64,000 bases of DNA from the NCBI GenBank assembly GCA_963676415.1, contig OY781097.1, positions 2,480,001 to 2,544,000 of the forward strand. The letters are read 5' to 3'. The stretch is from G963662905 sp963676415 (GTDB lineage Bacteria; Bacteroidota; Bacteroidia; Bacteroidales; WRLA01). Below the pieces are notes generated by a model. The model had not been told where the DNA came from, did no database searches, and saw only the letters and a program-made list of their open reading frames with translations. The position numbers and the translations under genes are program-made. Position 1 is the first letter of the stretch. Every line of letters starts with the position of its first letter. Below are positions 9,048 to 18,712 of the stretch, piece after piece.

Positions 9048-10577
9048 TTAAAACCGAATGCTCAATCCAATGCTAAAATCAAATCTTGAGGGATTTACGA
9101 CAGCTACGCCCTGAAAATTGTTTTCCTTTGATACGCCATTGATTGTTTGGTTAACTTTATTGATCTTTGTGTGAAGATAAGATGCAGAAAGATTTAATGC
9201 TGTTTTCTTTGAGAGCCCAATATCAAAGCCCAATATTGCCCTGATTCCAATTGAGTTTCCAGTAGTTTTAATCGTGCTGTTTACATCCGGATCAGCTGTG
9301 ATAATTTTTGCTTGGTTGAAGTATCTAAAATACCCAATGGCAATTCCGCCCTGAAAAGAACTGTAGCTGTTCTTTATGATTTCCCTGTATATGATTGTCG
9401 GAGCGATAAAGCTGTTGCTTAATTCTTCATCATAGTCGAATATTAAATAGTAATTGTTTATCTCGACGTAAAGATTTTTAAGACTGCTTGATGAATGCAT
9501 ATGGTTGATTAAAAGGCCTATACCAATTTTTTTGTTTATGAATCCGGTTGTTGATAATTGGAGGTGACCGCCGGTTTTTAATTCTTTAATGTGCTCATCG
9601 AAAATCTTGTTGAATTCATTGTGGGAAGCGTCGGTATGTGTGCTTAGGCCAAAGCCAATATTTATTTTCCAGCTGTATGATAAGGATTTTGGTTCGGTTT
9701 TTTTTTCAAGGTGTTGCAGCATTGGGGAATTTTTTCCGCTTGCATAATAATTAATGGGTTCTGGTTTAGGCTTAATATAGGGTTTTCCTTGGCCTATACT
9801 TTGGGTGGAGCTGCTGTCTGTTTTATCTGAAATACCCTCAAAGGGAGCTGAATGCGAAAATTCCTGATCACTGTTTTGGACCAAACCGGCTTTTATGAGG
9901 AATTGCACTTCCATTTTTCCATCAAGCCAATTAATGATTTCTAATTTTGGGGCACCATTTGCTTTTGTGTAAACGCGAATATAGTATTCCCTGCCTGCTT
10001 CAAATTCCTGAATTAGAATATCGCGTTTTTTTGTTTGGGCAATAATGTAAGGCCTGTCTTGCTTTCGAAGATGGATTGTTTGCTGTTTGCCCGGAGGAAG
10101 TGTACAGAGCAGGCTGTCCAGTGTTTTGACCTTGACATCAGGGCCGTTTCCGGGATACCTGAAAAAATGTAAAATGGCAAAATCAACATCATATTCGAAT
10201 TCAATTGGCAAAGGGGTTGTTTTTTGCAGTTCAAGGCTGTCGGTATAAAGGATGTAACCTTTTATTTCGTATTCGGGGGCGTAATTGAAATTTACATGGA
10301 ATTCAGTGATTTTAAAGAGGTTTCCGCCTGCCTTAAGTGTTGCCTTTTTTATATTGTTAATAAGGGTCGAATAGCTTTGATAATAACTTAGGATACTTCG
10401 CTCCACAAAGCCAATGACTTCATAAGGCACGCTAATGTCGGTATCCTCCATTGCGAAGCGTATCTCAGTGTCACTTGGTAGTGGATTTTTGGTTTTGTAA
10501 ATGGTTTTATCAACACCCTGAGCAAATGCTATGCTTCCGGCGCAAAAACAAAGCAGGATTAGCAGGAGGTTTTTCAT
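9048..10577 (-). CDS. Outer-membrane beta-barrel protein, paralogue of the next gene
   Basis: 509 residues with a signal peptide (LLLILLCFCAGSIAFAQ). The N-terminal half holds a domain shared with the neighbour (LPSDTEIRFAMEDTDISVPY, then LQKTTPLPIEFEYDVDFA). A ~40-residue low-complexity linker follows, then a C-terminal barrel of alternating strands ending in ...FSIGLSIRF, the terminal aromatic typical of outer-membrane proteins. Function unknown. The stop codon falls in the target duplication of the adjacent MITE. Confidence 0.75.
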   Translation of the reverse strand: MKNLLLILLCFCAGSIAFAQGVDKTIYKTKNPLPSDTEIRFAMEDTDISVPYEVIGFVERSILSYYQSYSTLINNIKKATLKAGGNLFKITEFHVNFNYAPEYEIKGYILYTDSLELQKTTPLPIEFEYDVDFAILHFFRYPGNGPDVKVKTLDSLLCTLPPGKQQTIHLRKQDRPYIIAQTKKRDILIQEFEAGREYYIRVYTKANGAPKLEIINWLDGKMEVQFLIKAGLVQNSDQEFSHSAPFEGISDKTDSSSTQSIGQGKPYIKPKPEPINYYASGKNSPMLQHLEKKTEPKSLSYSWKINIGFGLSTHTDASHNEFNKIFDEHIKELKTGGHLQLSTTGFINKKIGIGLLINHMHSSSSLKNLYVEINNYYLIFDYDEELSNSFIAPTIIYREIIKNSYSSFQGGIAIGYFRYFNQAKIITADPDVNSTIKTTGNSIGIRAILGFDIGLSKKTALNLSASYLHTKINKVNQTINGVSKENNFQGVAVVNPSRFDFSIGLSIRF

Positions 10578-10588
10578 TGTTTTTATGT

Positions 10589-12133
10589 TTAAAAGCGGAA
10601 GCTGACGCCAATTCCAATACTAAGACGGCTGGCATTGATTTTATTGTCTCCTTCGAGTTCTGCTTCCTCGGAAGAGCCGTTGCTGTTGATGGTAACTTTG
10701 GAAAGGTTTCCAAAAAGATATGATAGCTGGGCGTTAATGGCAAAGTCATCAATTATTCCGATATCAATGCCTGCGGCTATGTTGCCTCCAAAGCTATCTC
10801 CATTTCTTTTAACAGATTTGGTTGCAGAAGTGTAGGCTGGAGCGCTGGTAATGGCTTCATTGCCATACGATAAAAGCCCCAGTGCAAGGGAACTGTAAAA
10901 AACACTTTTAGAATTGGTTATGGGCGTCCTGACCAAAAATACAGGGCCGGTAAGGCTTGTGAAAATATCTTCCTTCAATTCAAGATTAATGTTTTGTCCT
11001 TCAACTTCCCCCGTTATGTTTGTTGTTTGAGATGTGCTTAACCTATTGTGCGTAAAACCGATTCCTATCGATGGGTTGACGAAATATGCTGCCGTAATCT
11101 CGAAGTGAAATCCTTTTTTTAAGGCATCCATATGATCTTCTTCGGCACTGGCAAGTCCTTCCGGATTTTTTGCTGTGTACCAGCTTGGCCCAAAAGCGAT
11201 GTTGATCCATCCGCGCGTTGAACTTGTCTTTGGAGCGGATATTATTATATCATCTTTCTTTACTACGGTGCTTTTCGCTTGGGTATAATCAGATGTGTGT
11301 GCCGGAGGATTGGTGTTTTTTGCCGGACTGCCAGCTTCATTATTTACTGCAGTGTTGATTGTTGTTGCGCTTGTCGTTGCGATGGCGGCATCTGCGGGGA
11401 TTTTGGTGTTTTCAGGTTCAGCAGATTGGGCCATATTCAAGTACATATATTCCATTTTGCCGTCCAGCCAGCTCATTAGCTCAAGTTTTGGGGCGCCGGA
11501 CCCTCTTGCAAAAGCCCTGACAAAATACTCCTTGCCGGGTTCAAATTCCTGCGTTAATATTTTCCTTTTTTTGGTTTGGGCAATAATTATTGGTTTGCTT
11601 TGCTTTTTGAGATGGATGCTTTGCTTGGTAGCCGGAGAAATTGTGCATAAAATGCTGTCAAGTGTTTTAATCTCTATCTTCGGCCCCTTATCAGGATATC
11701 TGTAAAAGTGGATCATCGCATAATCCGCATCAAATTCTTGCTCCACAGGTATTGGAGTGGATTTTTGGTATTCCAGGCTGTCGGTATAATAAATAAAGCC
11801 TTGCAATTCATAATTGTCGTTCCGCGCTTTTTTTGGCGTAAACTTGAGTACCTTCACCAGGTTTCCTCCTGCCTCGCGGGCTGCCTGTTTCACCGCTTCT
11901 GTTAATTCAGAAAAGCCGGCTTTTGGATTTGAACTGCCATGAATAATCGTGCCAAGTTTTTGAAAACCTACAGTAATTTCATCTTCAGGCATTGCAATAA
12001 GAACGTTTTCGTTTTTGGAAAGAGGCTTTTTGTATGTCTTGGTGTATGAATCTACTATTTGAGCGATAAGATTTGATGGTGATAATGTCAAATAGCTGAA
12101 AATCAATACAATTGCGAATAGTCTTTTTTTCAT
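10589..12133 (-). CDS. Outer-membrane beta-barrel protein, tandem paralogue
   Basis: 514 residues with a signal peptide (MKKRLFAIVLIFSYLTLSPS) and the same architecture as the downstream gene. The N-terminal domain is similar (YKKPLSKNENVLIAMPEDEI, LEYQKSTPIPVEQEFDADYA), followed by an Ala/Thr-rich linker and a barrel ending ...LSIGIGVSFRF. The 11-bp spacing indicates an operon formed by tandem duplication. The linker and barrel have diverged more than the N-terminal domain. Function unknown. Confidence 0.75.
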   Translation of the reverse strand: MKKRLFAIVLIFSYLTLSPSNLIAQIVDSYTKTYKKPLSKNENVLIAMPEDEITVGFQKLGTIIHGSSNPKAGFSELTEAVKQAAREAGGNLVKVLKFTPKKARNDNYELQGFIYYTDSLEYQKSTPIPVEQEFDADYAMIHFYRYPDKGPKIEIKTLDSILCTISPATKQSIHLKKQSKPIIIAQTKKRKILTQEFEPGKEYFVRAFARGSGAPKLELMSWLDGKMEYMYLNMAQSAEPENTKIPADAAIATTSATTINTAVNNEAGSPAKNTNPPAHTSDYTQAKSTVVKKDDIIISAPKTSSTRGWINIAFGPSWYTAKNPEGLASAEEDHMDALKKGFHFEITAAYFVNPSIGIGFTHNRLSTSQTTNITGEVEGQNINLELKEDIFTSLTGPVFLVRTPITNSKSVFYSSLALGLLSYGNEAITSAPAYTSATKSVKRNGDSFGGNIAAGIDIGIIDDFAINAQLSYLFGNLSKVTINSNGSSEEAELEGDNKINASRLSIGIGVSFRF

Positions 12134-12824
12134 TGCTTTCTCTGGTTTTTGTTAATGTAATTTAGGACTTATATTGTTTAATATATGTAGCGTGCTTTTA
12201 TAAAACAGCTTGTCATCTGTGTTTAATTTGGATCAAATAGAATTGTAAATGCTTTTGCTTAAATGTTTTAGTATTGATACACATGCTGTTATAAGTGTTT
12301 TATGCTCGTATAAAGTTTGATATAATCTACTTTGTTTATAATATATTCAATACAAATGTAGCAATTATCCAATTAGATAAATTAATTTAAGTTAAAAATA
12401 GTGTATTTTTTTGCAGGCCGAATTTTGTCCGAACCGCTTTGATTTTCCGCTTGTAATGTAATCCTTTTGGTTTTGTGACAGTATTCAAATTGGTTCTACT
12501 GTGAATTTCGTGAGTAACAATAATGTTCGAAAAAAATGAAGATATTTATTAATGAACTATTGATTCCTAACAGATTCCTCCCTCCACAAAGCCTTAATCA
12601 CTTCGTTTGGCTTTATTCCGGTCGGAATGACGTTGTATAGCAAGTGTTTAAGGCAAATGCGGCGAGGACACAATAGTATATTTTAAATAAGTCCTCGCCG
12701 CATTTGCCTCCTGACTTCATAAAAACGCGTCATTCCGACAAAGTTTTCCGAAGCATGAGGAAACTTTGGAGGAATCTGTTTGAAATAAAGTAATTTTTCT
12801 TTCCACGATATTCCGTGTAGTACC
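12134..12824. other. Intergenic region with a palindromic repeat
   Basis: Positions 12134-12560 are AT-rich without a plausible gene; a minus-strand -7 element TACATTTG lies at 12353-12360. The remainder is the inverted-repeat element described separately. Confidence 0.6.
12569..12780. repeat. Large nested inverted repeat
   Basis: Outer arms AACAGATTCCTCC (12569-12581) and GGAGGAATCTGTT (12768-12780) enclose CGGAATGACG / CGTCATTCCG. An inner perfect 18-bp palindrome starts GGCAAATGCGGC (12652-12669 with 12691-12708). Sequences of the type 'gattcctcc...gtcattccga' recur in Bacteroidota intergenic regions. It may act as a transcription barrier or be a small non-coding mobile repeat. Confidence 0.8.
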
Positions 12825-13799
12825 TTAAAATTTTATAAACTTTTCTGTAAAATGTGCATTTTCGGTCTTAACTTCTATACAGTATATTCCTGCATTGAGA
12901 TGCTGAATTGATAATTCATTGTTGGGCAGGAATATCTTGTTTTGATATACAATCCGTCCGCTTAAATCAAAAATCCTGATTTTTCCCGCTACAAAATGTT
13001 GTGCTTCAATTCGGATGTAGATTTTGTTTTTGGCAGGGTTCGGAGAAATGCTGATTTTTTTGTTCCGGATGATTGGTTTTTCCGTTCCAAGGGTTTTGTC
13101 GCATAAATAACTTCCGTCGGGATAAATACTTTCGTCGTTCAGGGAGAAGCATTCCAGCCTGTATGTAGTTTCAAAAGGCATTTCAAGATATCCCAAATGT
13201 CCCAATGTGCTTCCTATTCCTCCAATAATGCTGGCGAAGCCTTCGTTGAAAACAGAGCCATTATACCGAAAAGCCAGATTCCATCTTTTTCTGCTTATGC
13301 CGCTGGCCTCAATGCTGTCTATGCTGGCTACAATAAGGGTGTCTGTTGTGTTGATGTTGGTAACTGTTTTGGGATATGGATTTCCAACGGCCATATTTCC
13401 AAAATCATAAAGAATTTGATCCTGACCGTCTTGCCTGACATATACAATTTGATTCTCCGGATCTTGACGGATGATCGCATAAAGGGATTCGTCATTTTGA
13501 TAATGGAAGGATGACGGGCAGCCGGGTTCGGGTTGATCAGCTGCAATGCCTGTGCAAACGCCCCTGCTGTATAATCTGTTGTAGCTTGTTCCGTTTATTG
13601 TGGTGTCGGATTTGTAGTAAACAGGTGAAAGGCAGTTGCAAATGTAGCCATGACAGCCAGATATGGGAGGTGTACATGCCCATTTTTCGGAGCTGTTTTC
13701 TATCCAAAAAGGATTGTCTTCCGGAAATGGGAAATTACTTTGAGCCAGACAAAAACCGGCAATAAAAAAACCAATAATTGAAATAATGCTTTTTTTCAT
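12825..13799 (-). CDS. Secreted protein with T9SS type A sorting domain
   Basis: The ATG at 13799 (MKKSIISIIGFFIAGFCLAQ) begins a clear signal peptide; an upstream in-frame ATG at 13829 would add ten residues that spoil it. The central 230 residues are Cys-containing (CTPPISGCHGYICNC) without a recognised domain. The C-terminal ~75 residues are a type A sorting domain: ISPNPAKNKIYIR, IFDLSGRIVYQ, LNAGIYCIEVKT. The protein is expected to be exported by the type IX system. A -7 box TATTTTTG is at 13827-13834 on the minus strand. Confidence 0.85.
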   Translation of the reverse strand: MKKSIISIIGFFIAGFCLAQSNFPFPEDNPFWIENSSEKWACTPPISGCHGYICNCLSPVYYKSDTTINGTSYNRLYSRGVCTGIAADQPEPGCPSSFHYQNDESLYAIIRQDPENQIVYVRQDGQDQILYDFGNMAVGNPYPKTVTNINTTDTLIVASIDSIEASGISRKRWNLAFRYNGSVFNEGFASIIGGIGSTLGHLGYLEMPFETTYRLECFSLNDESIYPDGSYLCDKTLGTEKPIIRNKKISISPNPAKNKIYIRIEAQHFVAGKIRIFDLSGRIVYQNKIFLPNNELSIQHLNAGIYCIEVKTENAHFTEKFIKF

Positions 13800-13923
13800 G
13801 ATTATGGCGTTTCTTTGTTCGTTGAACAAAAATATTACAATTATTTTATTAAAAAAATAGTTTTGTTGAATTATTTCATTGACGTATTGAATATCGAGAA
13901 CGGTCTGGTATTCATTGCATGCT

Positions 13924-13931
13924 TATCTTTG
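13924..13931 (+). promoter_or_regulatory. -7 promoter element of the UvrA-like gene
   Basis: TATCTTTG, an exact TAnnTTTG, lies 17 bp before the ATG at 13949. No TTTG is seen at the usual -33 distance. Confidence 0.5.
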
Positions 13932-13948
13932 CAGGAATTTTATGATCC

Positions 13949-16900
13949 ATGGAGAGAGAAGAAACAACATATATCCGCATTAGCGGCATCTCGGAAAACA
14001 ACCTGAAAAACATTGATGTACAAATTCCCCGCAATCAGCTTACTGTGATTACGGGTTTGTCGGGATCGGGAAAGTCCAGCCTTGCCTTTGATGTACTATA
14101 CAGGGAAAGCCAGCGCAGGATGTTTTCTGCTTTTTCTTCCTCATCGCGGCAGCTGACATCCAAATTGCGGATGCCCCAAGCAGAACAGTTTGAAGGCTTG
14201 AGCGCATCACTGGCAGTAGGGCAGGGGCGTGTCCATCCCGATGATCGCGCGACTTTTGGGACATTCACCGGATTGTACGATAAACTGCGCCTGATCTTTG
14301 CCCGTGCCGGAACATTCCAAAATGGCGAAAAAGCCCGTCTGAGCCGCTCCCATTTTTCTTTTAACCATCCCAAAGGACAATGTGAAAAATGCCGCGGACT
14401 TGGAAAAACAGAGTATATCGATCTAAAGAAAATTATTGCAGATGGTAGCAAAGCTATCCGCGATGGGGCTTTTGTAATGACCACGCCTTCAGGATATATT
14501 GTTTACAGCCAGGTAACAATGGACGTGCTCAATGAGGTCTGCAATGCACACGGTTTTTCCGTGGATATTCCCTGGGATGAATTAACGGAAGAGCAAAAAA
14601 ATGTCGTGCTTTTTGGCAGCAACCGCCTGAAAGTCCCTTTTGGGAAGCATACTCTGGAATCGCGTATGAAATGGACGGGCATCAAAGCCAAACCGCGCGA
14701 AGAGGCTTATTATCCGGGTATTATCACTACCATGGAGGATATCCTGCGCCGCGACCGGAATACGAATATCCTGCGCTTTGTTTCTGCCCGCCCATGCGAT
14801 GAATGTAAAGGTAAACGATTGTCAAAAGAATCCCTTTCCGTGCTTTTTAAAGGTCAAAACATAGCGCAGCTATCGGAAATGGATTTGTCCGGGCTGCACA
14901 GCTTTTTCCTGAAGTGCAGGCAAGAGGCGGAAAATGATCTGACCCTTTCGCTTACCCATGATATGCTGAAGAGCTTGCAAAGCCTGCTGGATTTGGGCCT
15001 TGCGCACCGCAAAATTTCCGATGCACTGGAATCCTGCACCCACAGCGAACTGCAAAGAATGCGCCTTTCACAACAAATGATCAGTGGATTGAGCGGAGTG
15101 ATTTATGTGCTGGACGAGCCTTCAGCCGGAGTACATCCCTTTGAAAATGAAAAAATCATCCGTCAGCTTCTGAAATTGCGCAATCAGGGAAATACGATTG
15201 TAGTGGTGGAACATAACCTGCAAAACATGCTGAACGCAGATTATCTGATCGACCTGGGGCCGGGCGGTGGCATAAAAGGAGGAGAACTCCTGTTTCAGGG
15301 GAGTATCATGGAAGCCATCAACAATAAGCAATATACTTCGCCCAGCCTTGAATATCTGCGGAAAGCAGCAGAGAAACCCATTCAGCCTTCGAGAAAATTT
15401 GAAACAATTCCGCTCAGCAAAGCGGGTTTTGATATCAAGCAGAATGGTGTGAACCTGATGACAGCCGAAAATGGGGCACATTTGCTCCAAAAAATCAGGA
15501 CATTGGTTTCAGATCCTGATTTAATAGATGTTTTCGGTGATAAAATATTTCTTGTCAACCAAAAACCGATTGGACGTAGCCCACGTTCCAATCCGGCCAC
15601 ATATTCGGGCCTTTTTGACTTGGTGCGTAAGCTTTTCAGCAAGCTTGATGATGCCAAAAAAAGGAAATTGAGCGCTTCGGCATTTTCATTTAATACCAAA
15701 GGTGGCCGCTGCGAAGTATGTCAGGGTGCCGGACTTATCGAAACCGGCATGCATTTTTTGGAGAACAGCTATCAATTATGTCCTGCCTGCAGGGGCAAAC
15801 GTTTCCGCGATGAAGTGCTGGAGGTGAAATATTCAGGAAAAGATATTGGCGAAATACTGGAAATGAGCGTGGATGAGGCGAAGGAGCATTTTTGCGAAGA
15901 GCCAAAAATCCGAAAATACCTGGATTTGATGCAAAATCTTGGGCTTGGATATATCCACCTGGGGCAGTCGGCTACGCAGCTTTCGGGCGGGGAGGCGCAG
16001 CGCTTGAAGCTTGCTTCGGAATTGATTCGCAATGAAAAGGCATCCCGGTTATTCCTGCTTGAATTTCCTTGTACAGGATTGCACGTAAAGGATATTGAGC
16101 AATTGATTGCAGCTTTGCGCAAGCTCTCAGCTTCCGAAGCAACGTTTCTTATCGCGGAAAACAATATAGAAATGCTCGCCCGTGCCGATTACATCATCGA
16201 ATTGCATAGTGCCCATTTTTTCTGCGCCCATCCTGCCGGGATGATGGAAATTCCGCAGAGTATTACCGCAGAGATTTTCAGGAAACGGGCAGAACATGAT
16301 TTCCGAATCGAAATCCCATCACAGGAAAGTACACCCGATTTCATTGAGATGAAAGGGATTACAACGCACAACCTGCAGCAATTGGATGTGCAGGTCCCGC
16401 TCAATAAAATTACAGCCATTAGCGGGCCGAGTGGCTCCGGGAAATCTTCCCTGGCTTTTGACAGCATTTTGGCCGAAGGGCGCTTCCGTTATTTGAGCAA
16501 TTTCAGCTCTTATGTGCGCAGCCGTGTTTCCAATATAAAAAAGGGCGATTTTGAATCCTGCGATCATATGATACCTGCGATCGGAATCGGGCGGTCAGCC
16601 ATGCGTGCCAATGCCCGTTCACGCGTTGCTACACTCAGTGGGATATATGAACTGCTCAGGCTGCTCTATAGCAGGATTGGCCGCGATGACGAAGAAAAAT
16701 GTACGCTCACCGCTTCCGACTTTTCCTTTAATTCTGATTTAGGTGCCTGCCCTTATTGTGGCGGTTTGGGATTTTCGCTAAAGGCGGATGTTGAAAAATT
16801 GATCAGCCATCCCGAAAAAAGCATTTACGGAGGTGCAATATCAGGCAATAAGAACGCGGCGTATTTTGGCGATCCGAATGGGCAGCATATGGCCATATTA

Positions 16901-18712
16901 AAAGCCGTGGAAAACGAGAAAAGCCTTGATTTGGGCAAGCCCTGGAAAGAATTAAACAAGGAGTGCCGCGACATCATTATGTTGGGTTGCGGTGAAGGAG
17001 AATTTGAAGTAAACTGGGCTTTTAAACGCGACAAGCGCAATGGGGAACATCAGTTCCGTTCTTCATGGCCTGGTTTACTGCATTTTATTGATGCGGAATG
17101 GGAATTGAGGAAAAATGGCCGTCAGGCTGCAAGCATTGAAAAGCTGCTGACTAATGTCGATTGTGGGCACTGCCGCGCTTTTGGACTGAAAGCAGATGCC
17201 TTGCGCTTCAAAGTTGGCGGAATGGATATTGCGGAAATGTGCGCGCTTGAGAATGAGGAAGTTTTGGAGAAAGTTCGTTCGTGGATTGCCAATAATTCTG
17301 TTCCGCAACATCCTGCCGGGGATTTTGAAATCGTAAGGAAATTGCTCCTGATGCTACAGCAAAAATTAATAGGGGTTCAAAAAGCGGGACTGGCATACTT
17401 GCCCTTATCGCGCAAGAGCAATAGCCTGTCCGATGGAGAGCAGCAGCGTTTGCGGATTGCGTCCATCGCCGGAGGGAACCTTCAAAATATACTTTATGTG
17501 CTGGATGAACCAACGGCCGCATTGCATCCCAACGATGCCCAAAACGTAATTGAATTGGTGAAATCCATCAAAAAGCAGTCCAATACAGTTTTGTTGGTGG
17601 AACATCACATGGAAATGCTGGCACAAGCAGATTGCCTGATCGATATGGGGCCAAAAGGGGGGCAAAAAGGTGGAAGGATCATGGCTCAGGGAAGTCCGGG
17701 GGATATTGCCAAACAGAATATTTCGCCAACAGCTCCCTGGTTGTCGCTTCAATATGAAATGCCAAAATTGAGGGAAGACAAGGCATTTGATGGCCAGTGG
17801 TTACGGTTTAAAGGAGCCTTTGCAAACAACCTGAAAAATGTAGATGCGCAATTCCCATTACAAAAGCTTAGTCTGGTTTGCGGGCTTTCGGGCAGTGGTA
17901 AAACAACATTGCTGCGCGATGTGGTCCTGGCTTCCATGCAAAACGGTAAAGCCGTTCATTGCGGAAAGGCTGAATTTCCAACCAATCCGGTCATTATTGA
18001 TTCTTTTGGTCAAAACTTTGTAGGACAGGGTATTGTGGCAAGCGCTGCTTTGCTTTATGATGATATCCGTACGCTTTTTGCCCGTCAGCCTGAAGCCAAA
18101 AAAGCAGGTTTAAAGAAAACGCATTTCAGCGTCTTTGCTAAAGGCGGGCGCTGTGAGGAATGCAAAGGCCAGGGACAGATTGAGGTGAAACTTGATTTTC
18201 TGCCGGATGCGGGTATAATCTGCGAAAGCTGTCAGGGGAAACGCTTTAATCAAAGTGTCCTTGAAGTGAAAATCAAAGGGAAATCCATCGCTGATGTCCT
18301 GGAAATGAGTGTGAGCGATGCTTTGGAGATGTTTGAGGACCATCAAAAGTTAAAACAAAAATTGACAGTACTATCAAATGCGGGTTTGGAATACATCACC
18401 TTAGGACAGAAAGCAAGTAGCTTGTCGAGCGGGGAGCAGCACCGTTTGCGGCTTTGCAATGCTTTGTCGGGGAAGGATAAAAACCCCGGCTTTGTGCTTC
18501 TGGATGAACCTTCCCGTTCCCTTCATCCTGAGGATGTACAAGAACTGATTGCTGTTTTTAAGGAATTGAGCTTGCAAGGGCACACCATCATTATCACCGA
18601 TCATCATCCATTGCTATTCAAAGCTGCTGATTACCTGCTCGAACTTGGCCCGTGTGGCGGCAGCAGGGGAGGGAACATAGTGCGTTCTGGCTTTGTGCAA
18701 GGGCTGATTTAA
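13949..18712 (+). CDS. Tandem-fused UvrA-like ABC ATPase
   Basis: 1587 residues, close to twice UvrA (~940) after loss of parts. The first half has Walker A TGLSGSGKSSLAFD (residues 35-48), Zn-type CEKC/CDEC pairs, a weak signature HSELQRMRLS with Walker B VIYVLDEPSAGVHP, then a second nucleotide-binding unit whose Walker A is lost and whose Walker B reads LLEFPCTGLH. The second half repeats the plan with intact Walker A motifs near residues 826 and 1312 and signatures LSDGEQQRL and LSSGEQHRL. UvrA recognises DNA damage; long fused UvrA homologues are known in some bacteria, and some UvrA-like ATPases act in drug tolerance. The exact role here is not determined. It is monocistronic with its own promoter and faces the next gene convergently with a 4-bp overlap. 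Confidence 0.85.
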   Translation: MEREETTYIRISGISENNLKNIDVQIPRNQLTVITGLSGSGKSSLAFDVLYRESQRRMFSAFSSSSRQLTSKLRMPQAEQFEGLSASLAVGQGRVHPDDRATFGTFTGLYDKLRLIFARAGTFQNGEKARLSRSHFSFNHPKGQCEKCRGLGKTEYIDLKKIIADGSKAIRDGAFVMTTPSGYIVYSQVTMDVLNEVCNAHGFSVDIPWDELTEEQKNVVLFGSNRLKVPFGKHTLESRMKWTGIKAKPREEAYYPGIITTMEDILRRDRNTNILRFVSARPCDECKGKRLSKESLSVLFKGQNIAQLSEMDLSGLHSFFLKCRQEAENDLTLSLTHDMLKSLQSLLDLGLAHRKISDALESCTHSELQRMRLSQQMISGLSGVIYVLDEPSAGVHPFENEKIIRQLLKLRNQGNTIVVVEHNLQNMLNADYLIDLGPGGGIKGGELLFQGSIMEAINNKQYTSPSLEYLRKAAEKPIQPSRKFETIPLSKAGFDIKQNGVNLMTAENGAHLLQKIRTLVSDPDLIDVFGDKIFLVNQKPIGRSPRSNPATYSGLFDLVRKLFSKLDDAKKRKLSASAFSFNTKGGRCEVCQGAGLIETGMHFLENSYQLCPACRGKRFRDEVLEVKYSGKDIGEILEMSVDEAKEHFCEEPKIRKYLDLMQNLGLGYIHLGQSATQLSGGEAQRLKLASELIRNEKASRLFLLEFPCTGLHVKDIEQLIAALRKLSASEATFLIAENNIEMLARADYIIELHSAHFFCAHPAGMMEIPQSITAEIFRKRAEHDFRIEIPSQESTPDFIEMKGITTHNLQQLDVQVPLNKITAISGPSGSGKSSLAFDSILAEGRFRYLSNFSSYVRSRVSNIKKGDFESCDHMIPAIGIGRSAMRANARSRVATLSGIYELLRLLYSRIGRDDEEKCTLTASDFSFNSDLGACPYCGGLGFSLKADVEKLISHPEKSIYGGAISGNKNAAYFGDPNGQHMAILKAVENEKSLDLGKPWKELNKECRDIIMLGCGEGEFEVNWAFKRDKRNGEHQFRSSWPGLLHFIDAEWELRKNGRQAASIEKLLTNVDCGHCRAFGLKADALRFKVGGMDIAEMCALENEEVLEKVRSWIANNSVPQHPAGDFEIVRKLLLMLQQKLIGVQKAGLAYLPLSRKSNSLSDGEQQRLRIASIAGGNLQNILYVLDEPTAALHPNDAQNVIELVKSIKKQSNTVLLVEHHMEMLAQADCLIDMGPKGGQKGGRIMAQGSPGDIAKQNISPTAPWLSLQYEMPKLREDKAFDGQWLRFKGAFANNLKNVDAQFPLQKLSLVCGLSGSGKTTLLRDVVLASMQNGKAVHCGKAEFPTNPVIIDSFGQNFVGQGIVASAALLYDDIRTLFARQPEAKKAGLKKTHFSVFAKGGRCEECKGQGQIEVKLDFLPDAGIICESCQGKRFNQSVLEVKIKGKSIADVLEMSVSDALEMFEDHQKLKQKLTVLSNAGLEYITLGQKASSLSSGEQHRLRLCNALSGKDKNPGFVLLDEPSRSLHPEDVQELIAVFKELSLQGHTIIITDHHPLLFKAADYLLELGPCGGSRGGNIVRSGFVQGLI

